Shown: piece after piece, positions 53,886-63,874 of the stretch | Position numbering within the stretch: position 1 is the first letter of the stretch | Layout: each line of letters starts with the position of its first letter | Origin: Cordylochernes scorpioides | Taxonomy: Eukaryota > Arthropoda > Arachnida > Pseudoscorpiones > Chernetidae | Assembly: GCA_030710605.1 (NCBI GenBank) | Contig: CP092879.1 | Location: 42,799,215 to 42,863,214, forward strand | Length of the DNA stretch: 64,000 nucleotides | Reading direction: 5' to 3' | The notes under the pieces: generated by a model | What the model was told of the DNA's origin: nothing | The model's database searches: none | Seen by the model: the letters and a program-made list of their open reading frames with translations, nothing else | Made by a program: the position numbers and the translations under genes

Positions 53886-54791
53886 TTACCAGGCAACATT
53901 TTTTAATGTAGTTTTGATGAACTTTTTTTCACTGTCACCTTGTTTTATTAAATAAACATTCCTTCCTAGTATTTTAATTATCTTTCCTGTATACCAAGAG
54001 GGATGATTATTAGTAATCCACCTAAATTTCACAGTCTCATCCACTTTAAATTTACTGTTAACATATTGACCATTGACTTTGGAGACTTTTACTTCTTCTT
54101 TTGACAACACAGAAAGTCTTGATCTGATCTTTCTTCCAAGAAACAGTTCCGCAGGTGATGTCCCTTTTCTAATATTTACATCTGTCCTTATAAAGAACAA
54201 AGCCCTGGACAGAGCCAAATCTAGTTCCACCTGCTCGTTTTCATATAATAGCTTTTTTAGCAATTTCTTTACCTCTCTTACAGAGACTTCTGCCTGTCCA
54301 TTCGATTTTGGGTGATATGGGGGAGATGTCACATGGGATATGCCATTCTTAGACAAAAAATCACCAAAGTCACTACTAAAGAAAGGAGGACCATTATCAG
54401 AAACCACTACTTGTGGAAATCCGTAGCGAGCAATACAATTTCTCATAAAATTTATACAAAAATATGCACAGGTAGATGGTACTTCAGAAACTTCAACCCA
54501 TGAAGAGAATGAATCTACTGCTAGTAAAAACAGTCTATTTTTGAAATTGAAATAGTCCATGTGAACCCTCCTCCATGGTCCTGCGTATTTAGGCCAACTC
54601 TCAGTCCTTTGATGAGGCAAACTTTCATTAGAAAGACAAGTCCTACAATTTTTTGTAATTATTTCTATTGAAGAGTCCATGCCAGGCCACCAAATAGATG
54701 AACGAGCCATCATTTTCATTTTATTAGTCCCTGCATGGCTCTCATGTAATAATTGAAATACCTTTTCATGTAGACTTTTTGGAATAACCAT
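53886..54791 (-). CDS. gypsy integrase domain
   Basis: Open for 301 codons. HHCC zinc region (HESHAGTNK, later CRTC), catalytic core with Asp in VHMDYFNF, Asp in VVSDNGPPF and Glu in NGQAEVSVRE, 35 residues between the last two (D,D35E), then a basic C-terminal part with FRWITNNHPSWYTGKI. The frame overlaps the preceding RNase H frame by about 75 bases in a different phase, so the pol gene is broken here by a frameshift, or uses one. Confidence 0.88.
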   Translation of the reverse strand: MVIPKSLHEKVFQLLHESHAGTNKMKMMARSSIWWPGMDSSIEIITKNCRTCLSNESLPHQRTESWPKYAGPWRRVHMDYFNFKNRLFLLAVDSFSSWVEVSEVPSTCAYFCINFMRNCIARYGFPQVVVSDNGPPFFSSDFGDFLSKNGISHVTSPPYHPKSNGQAEVSVREVKKLLKKLLYENEQVELDLALSRALFFIRTDVNIRKGTSPAELFLGRKIRSRLSVLSKEEVKVSKVNGQYVNSKFKVDETVKFRWITNNHPSWYTGKIIKILGRNVYLIKQGDSEKKFIKTTLKNVAW

Positions 54792-55651
54792 TCTATTCTC
54801 AAGAAAAAAACATTTTTGGAGAATGGTGAAGTCATCAATCCTTTTAAATAAGGAATGAGATCATCATTGGGACTTGAGGGTAACTCCCCTGTCTCAATAA
54901 TTTCATACAATTTGAATAAAGTTCTGTCTAAATGTGTTTCATGAGCCACAAGAACATGGTCAATGATGGAAGTATTTAAGAGTAAAATTTCACCACTCCC
55001 ATCATTATATTCCAAACTATTCTTTTGAAACTCTGGAAATCTAGAAAGGAAATCTGGAATGATATTATCCTTTCCTTTTTTATACTTAATTTCAAAATTA
55101 AAATTTGAAAGAGTTAGAGCCCATCTATGAAGTCTATTTGCAATGAGTGGAGGCAAATTTGTTTTATCTCCAAAAATAGTTATTAAGGGCTTGTGATCAG
55201 TATAAATGGTGAATTTCCTACCAAAAAGGTAATTTTTTAATTTATTTACTGCAAAAACAATTGCAAGTCCTTCTCTTTCAACTTGAGAATATTTTCTTTC
55301 ATGAACATTTAAAGTTCTGGAAATGAAACACACAGGCCTTTCCTCCCCATCCTTCAAATGTGAAAGGGTTGCTCCTATTCCCACCTGACTTGCATCACAA
55401 GAAAGAATCAAAGGCAAATTTAGGGAATAATGCGATAAACATGAGGTCTCATCTAATGCATTTTTACAGGAATTGAAAGATCCATCTGTCTCAACATTCC
55501 AAGACCATTTCACATTCTTTTTTAATAGGTTGTATAAAGGATATGCTAAATCTGAAAGATTTGGCAAAAATTTACTATAAAATGACAAAAATCCAAGGAA
55601 GCTTTTTAATTCAGTTATATTCTTAGGAACTGGGGACAATTCTTTATGCAA
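54716..55651 (-). CDS. gypsy RT thumb and RNase H domain
   Basis: Open for 311 codons: the RT connection FLGFLSFYSKFLPNLSDLAY, RNase H with Asp in ILSCDASQVGIGATL, Glu in VEREGLAIVFAV and Asp in IYTDHKPL, then the start of the integrase N-terminal zinc region. It overlaps the RT frame (55615-56841) by about 37 bases in another phase. Confidence 0.85.
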   Translation of the reverse strand: MHKELSPVPKNITELKSFLGFLSFYSKFLPNLSDLAYPLYNLLKKNVKWSWNVETDGSFNSCKNALDETSCLSHYSLNLPLILSCDASQVGIGATLSHLKDGEERPVCFISRTLNVHERKYSQVEREGLAIVFAVNKLKNYLFGRKFTIYTDHKPLITIFGDKTNLPPLIANRLHRWALTLSNFNFEIKYKKGKDNIIPDFLSRFPEFQKNSLEYNDGSGEILLLNTSIIDHVLVAHETHLDRTLFKLYEIIETGELPSSPNDDLIPYLKGLMTSPFSKNVFFLRIEWLFQKVYMKRYFNYYMRAMQGLIK

Positions 55652-56841
55652 GCTAGCTTGTCTTTCAAGGGGTATATACCAAATCCATTAATTTTATGTC
55701 CAAGATATTCAATCTCATTTTTAACAAACAAGCACTTATTTTTGTTTATCGTAAAATTATTTTCTTTAAGAATATTAAGTGTTCTCTTAAGAATATCTAA
55801 ATGGTTTTCCGAATTCTCTGATGCAATAAGAATATCATCAAAATAAATGTAAACATCATTGATTCCCGAGAAGAAGGATTCCATTGTCTTCTGAAATATT
55901 TCAGAAGCAGTCTTTATACCAAAAGCCAAACGATTATATTTATATAAACCTTTGTGAGTGGAGACAACCAAATACTTTTTTGAAATATCATACATCTCAA
56001 TTTGATGGTAAGCCTTTGACAAATCTAATTTAGTAAATAATTTCTTTCCTTGAAAACTACTTAAGACTGAATCAATGTTAGGGATAGGATATTTAACATC
56101 CTCTAAGTAAGGATTTAAACTCTTTTTAAAATCAGCGCAAAGTCTAATTTGGCCATTTGGTTTTGCAACACAAACAAGTGGTGAAGCACAATCACTTCTA
56201 TCTATAGGAGACAAAATATTCAAATCAACCAATTTATCAATTTCATCTTCCACCAGTTGTTTTAAGGCAAAAGGAACTTGTCTGAATTTGTAAAATTTTG
56301 GGATAAAGTCAGCCTTCACATCAAGATGGCATTTGATACCTTTAATAGGGCCAGATTTGTATTCAAAAATGGATTTATAATCATTTATAAGTGACTCTAC
56401 ATTAAAAGAGTCCAATTTATGTAAAGAATTGAAAGAAATATAAAAAAAACTAAGGAAATCTCTTCCCAAAAGAAATTTAGAGAAATTTAAATCAGTTATG
56501 AGTATCTCAATGACCCTAGAAACATTTCTAAATTTTATATCAAATTTAGCCTTGCCTAAAATAGGTATTTTAGAACCACTATAGCCTGTTAAGATGGTAT
56601 CACATTTGTTTAATTCAATATTTTTAAAATATTTAAAGTAAACACATTTAGTTAAAGTAGTAATGGCTGCACCAGTATCAATTTCAGCCAAAAGTTCAAT
56701 CTCATTCACATACACAGTTTCAGTCAAAGGAGGATGTAAATTTATATTATACAATGACAAACTATTTTGAGAATTTGAAGGATTATTAACATTAGGGTGC
56801 GACTTAAATTTATTAAAATTCTTTTTAGAATTTATGGGCAA
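55615..56841 (-). CDS. gypsy protease and reverse transcriptase
   Basis: Open for 408 codons: aspartic protease AEIDTGAAITTL near the N terminus, then RT with KLDLSKAYHQIEM, LAFGIKTASEIFQ and the catalytic VYIYFDDILIAS. The active site is YFDD, where most gypsy RTs have YIDD or YVDD. The C terminus runs into another frame, which points to one lesion or a programmed shift. Confidence 0.87.
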   Translation of the reverse strand: MPINSKKNFNKFKSHPNVNNPSNSQNSLSLYNINLHPPLTETVYVNEIELLAEIDTGAAITTLTKCVYFKYFKNIELNKCDTILTGYSGSKIPILGKAKFDIKFRNVSRVIEILITDLNFSKFLLGRDFLSFFYISFNSLHKLDSFNVESLINDYKSIFEYKSGPIKGIKCHLDVKADFIPKFYKFRQVPFALKQLVEDEIDKLVDLNILSPIDRSDCASPLVCVAKPNGQIRLCADFKKSLNPYLEDVKYPIPNIDSVLSSFQGKKLFTKLDLSKAYHQIEMYDISKKYLVVSTHKGLYKYNRLAFGIKTASEIFQKTMESFFSGINDVYIYFDDILIASENSENHLDILKRTLNILKENNFTINKNKCLFVKNEIEYLGHKINGFGIYPLKDKLACIKNCPQFLRI

Positions 56842-56849
56842 ATTGTGGT

Positions 56850-57541
56850 CAGACCTGTCTTTTTTTATAACATATTGTGGAAATATGACCTAATTTACCA
56901 CAAACTCTACAAGTAGCAGATTTAAAAAAAAAGAATTATAATGAAGATGGTTAGTCTTACCACAGTGTTTACAGGTATTATTAATGGCGTGAAGATACTG
57001 TGGGGACTGATGGGCATTTTCGGATCCTTTGATATTATGTAGCTCATTATCCGCTGATTCCGCAGACAGAGCTATGTCCACTGCACCATCAAAAGTTAAG
57101 TTTTCTTCTTGTAGGAGTTTCTTTGGGTAGATGAATCAATGATGCCAGCAAAAAATCTGTCACGTAAGGATTCTTGTAAAAAATCTCCAAAAGAACACTT
57201 TTGAGCTTGGTCTTTTAGGCGTATCATATATTTAGAAATAGTTTCTCCAGACTTTTGATCCATTTTCTGAAATATGAATCTTTCATATATTATATTAGTT
57301 TTGGATTAAAATGTTTTAATAAGATCGTACATAATTTATCAAAAGGAACTTGAGCAACTTCCTCTGGAAAAACTAAATTTCGCAAGATACTAAAATATTT
57401 AGGGCCTATACTTGAAATAAGAAATGGCGTCTTAAAATCTTCCTTTGTTTTATAAATTAACATAAATTGTTTTAAGCGATATATATAATTTTCCACATTT
57501 TCTAAATTCTCATCAAATTTCTCAAACATACCTGAAGACAT
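56850..57541 (-). pseudogene. gypsy gag, frame-broken
   Basis: MSSGMFEKFDENLENVENYI begins a capsid-like frame at 57541 that ends at 57290. Related gag sequence continues in other frames, down to a CKHCGKTNHL zinc-knuckle trace near 56940-56970. At least two frame changes, so no intact gag. Confidence 0.7.
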
Positions 57542-57614
57542 ATTTGAAGTATAATTTCTTCTCCCAAATCAATTTCTTTGTTCTTTACAAAATTCGCTTT
57601 TCCTCGTCGCCAGT

Positions 57615-57867
57615 TGTTTTGTGCTTGTCATTAATATTTAAAACACATTTACATTTTATATATTTTATTCAATTACGATCAAAATTACATAAACATCACA
57701 TTTAATTTATATCTCATCACAAACAATTATCATAACTATATAACATTAAGCCATCTATTTACAGTTTGTTTTGGTCACCAGTCCAATATTTTTATTTTCA
57801 TAGACTAAATTATGAGATTAATTTATAAATGAAAATATGCAAAACAAATAAACAACTATATACATCA
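57615..57867 (-). repeat. 5' LTR of nested gypsy
   Basis: 253 bp, nearly identical to 53470-53721; on the - strand it is followed by the primer-binding region. Confidence 0.9.
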
Positions 57868-57872
57868 ACAAT

Positions 57873-59102
57873 TTTGATATAGGATGCATAAAGACTAACC
57901 CAATTTGCATATCTCTTTTAGATAATTTTCCCATAGCACAAAAGCCATATAGGACATATTTTTACAATAATGCTGAAATACAAAAACGAATAACTGAATT
58001 ATTAAAATATAATATTATTAGACCCTCATCTAGCCCCTATAGTTCTCCTGCATTATTAGTGAATAAAAGATCTGATACCCCATATCACCCCACAAGACTC
58101 TGTATAGATTATAGAAAACTTAATCAAAAAACAGTTCCAGAACATACCCCAATTCCACTTAGAGAACAAATTATAGATAGGTTATCACAGTCAAAAATAT
58201 ATACTATTCTAGATGTTAAAAATACATACTGGCATATACCCATAGATGAAAAAGATAGACATAAAACTTCATTTGTAACACAATTAGCATTTTATTAATG
58301 GAACACACTTCCTTATGGTTTAAAAAATGCAGCATTTCTAAGCAAAAAATTTAAACATTTTTTAGAAAGAAATAATGTTAAGCATCTACTCACCAGTGCC
58401 CATCACCCAGAAACAAATGTAAAAGTAGAAAGATAAAATTCCACTATCATAAATAGGTTAAGATGTGAATATAATCATAATTTAAAAATCCCTTGGACAA
58501 AATATATTTCTAATATTACTGAAAGTTATAATGATACAGTACATACAATAACAAGCTTTACACCTAGGTTCTTATACTATGGAATACAACCACAGTATAT
58601 AGAACATGACACAGAAACACATACACAAAAAGAAAAGCCAAGAAAATTAGCTGCTGAAAGAACCATAAAATCCCATGAACACCGCAAACAGCTTTATGAT
58701 ATTAAACACCCAGAACCTATTTTTAAAGAAGGGGATCAGGTATTAGTAAAAACCTTTATTTATCCAAACACTGGTAAATTAACACAAAGATATATAGGCC
58801 CATTTACAATTTTAAAACAACTTTCTCCAGTCACATATGAAATAAATAAACCCAATTTACCTCAAAGAAAACAAACAGAAATTATACACTCTAATAAACT
58901 TAAATTATTTTACCCAGAATCAGATTTTTTACTTCAAAATAGTACTAATTTAGAAAATGACTTAATAGTAAACCAAAATTCTAACACAAAGTTAATAGAT
59001 ATTGATGATAAACCATGTTTTTTACAGGAAGGCCATATTTTGGACATGGACAATGAAGAACAAATATCAACCCTAATTCTTATACATACGCAAATTACTT
59101 AA
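57873..59102 (+). pseudogene. RT and integrase remnants of the outer gypsy-type element
   Basis: RT fingers and palm (RLCIDYRKLNQKTVPE, ILDVKNTYWHIPID) up to a stop near 58298, then LPYGLKNAAF in another phase. The sequence then jumps to the end of an integrase core: SAHHPETNVKVER followed by a stop at 58434. From 58437 one frame stays open to 59102 (221 codons, no early Met): the integrase C-terminal region with YNDTVHTITSFTPRFLYYG, EGDQVLVK and RYIGPFTI. The YxDD strand, RNase H and integrase N-terminus are deleted. Confidence 0.75.
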
Positions 59103-59750
59103 TGTCACTCCATATATCCCTCTGTATAATTCTTCTCAATGTATAATTTTCTTACAACATAAACCTTAGATTATTAAAACATTGGATCAGTAAACATGAG
59201 GGCAACCATTTCGTTCTTTTACATTACTTTATTTTTCATATAACATTTTTGTAAACAACAAAGGTGATGATGATAAATTCAATGAATATTTACACAATCA
59301 TAGAAAAATTAAATTAAACCTTTATATAAACATAAATATTCTAACTAAATTAAACACCCTCTATTAGCATTTCAGTACTCAACCATTATTAAGAAATACT
59401 TGTATATATTATTTCACATACATTTAAATTATAATATTTTAGAAACAACTCATTTTAAATTATTTTTGTGTAAAAATAAACATTTCTATTGCCATTTAAT
59501 ATTTTGAAATACAACAAGCATAATGACATAATTACTCATATTTTAAATACCTTTTTTAGCTCCATATAAATTTTTATATCAATCTATCATTATAATTTCT
59601 TATATATAGTTTTATTTTAATTTCATAATTATATAAATTATTTATAAACGAACTTTCTTTTGTTTATTTTGAAAAATATGGACATTGATTTTTATAATTG
59701 CCAATTTTATTTTTATATTCTAACTTTTAAAAATCTTTTTCACAGGGGGG
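59103..59750. other. AT-rich right part of the outer element
   Basis: No genes. From about 59686 it is the inverted-repeat partner of 52040-52113 and ends in GGGGG, the target site of the next insertion. Confidence 0.5.
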
Positions 59751-59936
59751 TGTAGAATAGTGTGAAATATATAAGTGATGTGAATATAAGAAAATGGAAT
59801 TAAGAACAATACACTGACTGTGTTTTGTAAATATATAATTAATCTTTACTAAATTTAAATGTGTGTGATAAATAAATAATTATAATTAAATAATAAATAT
59901 ATAAGTTGTAGTTTATAAAAGATAAACAACACAACA
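59751..59936 (+). repeat. 5' LTR of young gypsy
   Basis: 186 bp, AT-rich, starts TGTAGAATAG and ends AACACAACA. Confidence 0.93.
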
Positions 59937-59993
59937 TATTTGGCGACGAGGATTAAAAAAATAATAATAATAATTAAATAAGCGTAACAGAAG

Positions 59994-62708
59994 ATGGCAA
60001 ATAATTTGACGTCTCCATTACCGTTGAACCTTAATGCTACAGATTTGTATTCCGAGTACAAACATTGGATGAATTCATATTTAATTTATGAATTAGCAAG
60101 CGGTGTTTCAACAAAGAAAGATGACGTTAAAATGGCAACACTTTTGCATTGCCTTGGACCACAAGTCCAAAGAATTTTCTTTAATTTGCCAGAAGAAAAA
60201 GATACGTATGAAAAAGCAAAAGAAGCTTTAACTAAATATTTCACACCACAAAAAAATATTGTATCAGAACGATTTAAATTTAGGCAAAGAAAACAAAATA
60301 CAGATGAAAATATTGATTCATATGTCATTGCCCTAAGAGAATTAGTCAAATCCTGTGAATTTGGAAATTTAGAAGAAGACATGATCAGAGATCAGATAAT
60401 AGAAAAATGCTATAATAGGCAATTAAAAGAAAAGTTGTTGCAACAAGATAATTTGAATCTTCAAAGAACAATTAAGATATCAAGAATGTTTGAAACAGCC
60501 AAAGAAGAATTTAGAGTATTGACAAATGAAGATATGACCTCAATAAATAGAGTAAACTATAAAAATAATTTCCAAGCAGCTAATGAATCAACTGTTAAAG
60601 GACCAAAAGCTCATAATGTGTACCATCAAAAAGGAAGCACCTCCAAGGTAAGTGCACCTAATTTGGAAGAATGCTATAGATGTGGCTTAACTACACATCC
60701 TCCATATAAATGTGGAGCTAGAAATATGAAATGCATATTTTGTAACAAGATGGGTCATCTTAATAGAGTTTGTAGAAATAAAAATAAATATAAAAATATT
60801 GAAGGAAAGAAAAGAAATATTCAAAATATTTCAGAAAATAATGAAGACTCAGATGAATACACTTTCTTTTTAGGCTCTGATAACAAAGAAAATATCTATA
60901 TAGATGGAAAGAAAATAACAATGACTTTTGATACAGGTAGTGATACAACATTCATAGGACTTGAAAATTTGAAAAATATTTTCCTGTCTCAAATGCCAAC
61001 TTTAAATGGTACAGAAAGGAAATTTTATGCCTATGGACAAGCTTCACCTCTTCCATGTTGTGGATATTTCTTTGCAGATGTTTCATGGGGTAAAAGGTCT
61101 ATAAAGGAACAGATTTTTGTGATTGAAGGTAAAGCAGAACCTCTTTTAGGAAAGAAAGCAAGTTTCGAATTAGAAATTATAAAGCGGGGAACAAAAATAA
61201 GGAATATTCAACAGGAAGTTATTCCGAAGGATATATATAATTTGATACAAGAAAACATGAACCTTTTTCAAGGTCAAGGAAATGTGAAGGGTTATAGTCA
61301 AAAAATAACTCTAAAAGAAAATGTTACTCCTGTAGCTCAGAGATGCAGACATTTTCCATATAAAATGGTAGAAGCCATCAATCAAGAGCTAGACAAAATG
61401 ATAGAAGATGGCATTATTGAGGAAGTCCATGAAGCTTCTGAATGGATCTCAAACATTGTGGCAGTTCCAAAAAAGGGTACTGAAGAAATCAGACTATGTG
61501 TTGATCTGAGAGAAGTGAATAAAGCCATAGTTAGAGAGAGATATCCTATACCAACAGTTGACAATATATTGCAAGCATTGCAGGGAGCAAAAGTTTTTGC
61601 TAAACTTGATGCAAAGAAAGGCTTTTGGCAAATTGAACTTGATGAAAAGTCCAGGCCATTGACCACCTTTATTACACCCAGAGGATGCTACAGATTTTGC
61701 AAAATTCCTTTTGGACTTTGCAGCGTACCTGAAGCTTTTCAAAAAGCTATGAACTCAATATTGTCTCATTTAGAAGGAGTGTTATGCTACATAGACGATG
61801 TGATTGTATATGCGCAATCTATAGAACAATTGGATCAAAGACTGAAAAAAGTATTTGAAAGATTTCAACAAGTTGGACTCAAACTAAACAAAAGTAAATG
61901 TAAATTTTCTCTAAATGAATTGGAAATATTAGGCCATATTGTTAGTAAAGATGGAATTAGACCTGATCCAAAGAAAATAGAAAGTGTTCTAAGTTTTTCA
62001 AAACCTGAAAATGTAGATTCTCTAAAATCATTTTTAGGTACATGCGGATTTTTAAGAAAATTCATTCCAGACTTTTCAAAGTTAGCCGAACCACTTAATA
62101 ATTTGACAAGAAAGGACATAAAATGGAAGTGGAGCAAGAAAGAAGAGGACTCATTCAGAAAATTGAAAGAAGCTCTTACAAAAAATCCATGTTTAGCCTA
62201 TAAAGAAAGAATGAAGAAATATGCTGATAGCAAGAATAAGGCCTTGCCTCATGACTTCAAGAAAGGTAATATTGTTTATGTCTCAAACACTGAAATGAAA
62301 AGCAAGTTGACACCAAATTATGACAACCAAAGATTTATCATTCTAGAGACTATATCTCCAAATTCATTCAAGTTAGTCAATACTGAGACAGGTAGCTTTA
62401 TCATTAGGAATGCAAAGCATTTAAGACATGCCAATGTCTTGCAAGATTTTAACAAAGGAATTGATTTGAATACCACTTTGATTAAGACTCCAGAAATTAG
62501 AATGGAACTTCCTAGTACTTCAAGGTATCTACCAGAACAAGAAGCAACCTTAGAAGATATTGTACCAGAAGAGCAGATTGCTATATCTGATATGGACTGT
62601 TTATACCCAAATGAATCACCTAATGAGAATGAAAACAAGACTGCCATCACTAGAAGTGGAAGACAAATACATGTTCCTTCTAGATTTAAGGACATGATTA
62701 GATACTAA
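59994..62708 (+). CDS. Fused gag-pol with RNase H/integrase deletion
   Basis: 904 codons in one frame. Gag capsid about residues 1-190; two CX2CX4HX4C zinc knuckles about 223-260 (CYRCGLTTHPPYKC and CIFCNKMGHLNRVC); protease active site FDTGSDTTFIG about 314; RT about 470-650 with LCVDLREVNKAI, KLDAKKGFWQIELD, IPFGLCSVPEAFQ and the catalytic CYIDDVIVYAQ; RT thumb FLGTCGFLRKFIPDFSKLAE. After NPCLAY (near 62200) the sequence jumps directly to the integrase C-terminal module (KLTPNYDNQRFIILETISPN). RNase H and the integrase zinc and DDE core are missing, yet the frame is kept. Integration must have been helped in trans. Confidence 0.92.
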   Translation: MANNLTSPLPLNLNATDLYSEYKHWMNSYLIYELASGVSTKKDDVKMATLLHCLGPQVQRIFFNLPEEKDTYEKAKEALTKYFTPQKNIVSERFKFRQRKQNTDENIDSYVIALRELVKSCEFGNLEEDMIRDQIIEKCYNRQLKEKLLQQDNLNLQRTIKISRMFETAKEEFRVLTNEDMTSINRVNYKNNFQAANESTVKGPKAHNVYHQKGSTSKVSAPNLEECYRCGLTTHPPYKCGARNMKCIFCNKMGHLNRVCRNKNKYKNIEGKKRNIQNISENNEDSDEYTFFLGSDNKENIYIDGKKITMTFDTGSDTTFIGLENLKNIFLSQMPTLNGTERKFYAYGQASPLPCCGYFFADVSWGKRSIKEQIFVIEGKAEPLLGKKASFELEIIKRGTKIRNIQQEVIPKDIYNLIQENMNLFQGQGNVKGYSQKITLKENVTPVAQRCRHFPYKMVEAINQELDKMIEDGIIEEVHEASEWISNIVAVPKKGTEEIRLCVDLREVNKAIVRERYPIPTVDNILQALQGAKVFAKLDAKKGFWQIELDEKSRPLTTFITPRGCYRFCKIPFGLCSVPEAFQKAMNSILSHLEGVLCYIDDVIVYAQSIEQLDQRLKKVFERFQQVGLKLNKSKCKFSLNELEILGHIVSKDGIRPDPKKIESVLSFSKPENVDSLKSFLGTCGFLRKFIPDFSKLAEPLNNLTRKDIKWKWSKKEEDSFRKLKEALTKNPCLAYKERMKKYADSKNKALPHDFKKGNIVYVSNTEMKSKLTPNYDNQRFIILETISPNSFKLVNTETGSFIIRNAKHLRHANVLQDFNKGIDLNTTLIKTPEIRMELPSTSRYLPEQEATLEDIVPEEQIAISDMDCLYPNESPNENENKTAITRSGRQIHVPSRFKDMIRY

Positions 62709-62726
62709 CTAAACAAGGGAGGAATA

Positions 62727-62912
62727 TGTAGAATAGTGTGAAATATATAAGTGATGTGAATATAAGAAAATGGAATTAAGAACAATACACTGACTGTGTT
62801 TTGTAAATATATAATTAATCTTTACTAAATTTAAATGTGTGTGATAAATAAATAATTATAATTAAATAATAAATATATAAGTTGTAGTTTATAAAAGATA
62901 AACAACACAACA
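62727..62912 (+). repeat. 3' LTR of young gypsy
   Basis: 186 bp, no difference from the 5' LTR visible by eye. Confidence 0.93.
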
Positions 62913-62992
62913 GGGGGAAAATATTATATAATCTAAAATTCCAATATTTTATTTTTTAAAAAAACATATTTTATTTTCATTCATTGACTGTG

Positions 62993-63870
62993 TTGTATAT
63001 AGCATAATCTGTGTAAATATAAAGATCCGGCAACACTGTTAGTATAATCAATTGAGAAATAATAAATATTTGATTCATCTAGCGTGGTACTGTATATATG
63101 TGTGATATCTTGGGACTTCTGGGACCAGTGTTACCTGATGCTAGACGAACCTCGATGTCAACTCTACCGTGCAGTCGTGGTGGAAGGCGACACAGCTGGG
63201 CCAAAGGTGAAATAAGCAAACAGAGATTCCACTAAGAAGCGTCTGAACGTCAAGAAGGAATGGGACGAGGAGATTTCAGGTAGGAAAGGGTTTACCTCTA
63301 TCGGAGCGTCCGGCGGACTGGGGCTAAAACATAGGCTGACTAAGGACTGACTAACTGAGGCTCGGGGCCTCCTTTTATAGCTTAGCTGGGTCCAAACAGG
63401 TCACTGCCCTTTTCTGACGTAAACAGGGGGGGGGAAGTTATATTATCCAGGAGGGCCACGACCTCGTAAAAATTGGACTGGGCTTGCTAGGCCTACTCTC
63501 CTATTCTCACCTAAGCCTGATTAGTTTTAACCTTAATTTTCTCCTGTTAGTCTCCATTCCTTCTATCTGTACAGTTGCTATACTTTATTAGAGTCTTACG
63601 CGGTACAGATTGATATTATGTGATGCTTTATATTTGCAGTAAATAATAAGTTATATACAGTCACGTGGTGGAACATGTGGTAGCAGATATCTGGATTATT
63701 TACAACAATTCCATGGTCTTAAATCATCACAGATGGCCCCGGATGTGAGAGGGTTCATATGGAGGGATTTAAGAGAGCGGAATAGGAAGACTGTTATTAA
63801 GAAGGTAATTTTTAAAAATTAATTGAAAGGAGTTGGCATATAACATGGGGTTGATTTCTGTATATCCATA
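62993..63870. other. Unassigned sequence
   Basis: Moderately GC-rich in parts (63110-63480), e.g. 'gcgtccggcggactggggct', with no sustained open frame, splice-site series or recognised repeat. Confidence 0.35.
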
Positions 63871-63874
63871 AGAG

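Larger units (their letters stand above)
53465..57872 (-). mobile_element. Near-complete gypsy retrotransposon, nested
   Basis: Direct LTRs of about 252 bp at 53470-53721 and 57615-57867 with TG...CA ends, flanked by ACAAT (53465-53469 and 57868-57872). The LTRs differ at only a few positions and one 1-bp indel, so the insertion is young. On the - strand, TGGCGACGAGGA follows the 5' LTR (about 57600-57611) as primer-binding region, and a purine tract AAGAAGGGGGAA (53722-53733) precedes the 3' LTR. It interrupts the RT of an older + strand gypsy. Confidence 0.93.
59746..62917 (+). mobile_element. Young, internally deleted gypsy retrotransposon
   Basis: LTRs 59751-59936 and 62727-62912 (186 bp each, TG...CA) look identical base for base and are flanked by GGGGG (59746-59750 and 62913-62917). 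The primer-binding region TTTGGCGACGAGGA begins 3 bases past the 5' LTR; the purine tract AAGGGAGGAATA precedes the 3' LTR. The interior is a single fused gag-pol frame lacking RNase H and most of integrase. Confidence 0.94.
51976..62992 (+). mobile_element. Degenerate gypsy-type element bounded by inverted repeats
   Basis: Terminal segments of about 135-150 bp are inverted rather than direct: 51976-52113 matches the reverse complement of 59686-59750 plus 62918-62992 (the right end is split by a younger insertion). Between them, the + strand has gag-like, protease, RT and integrase remnants (52120-53469 and 57873-59102). A second, opposite-strand gypsy interrupts it at 53470-57867. Whether the inverted ends belong to the retroelement or to a host foldback is open. 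Confidence 0.6.
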
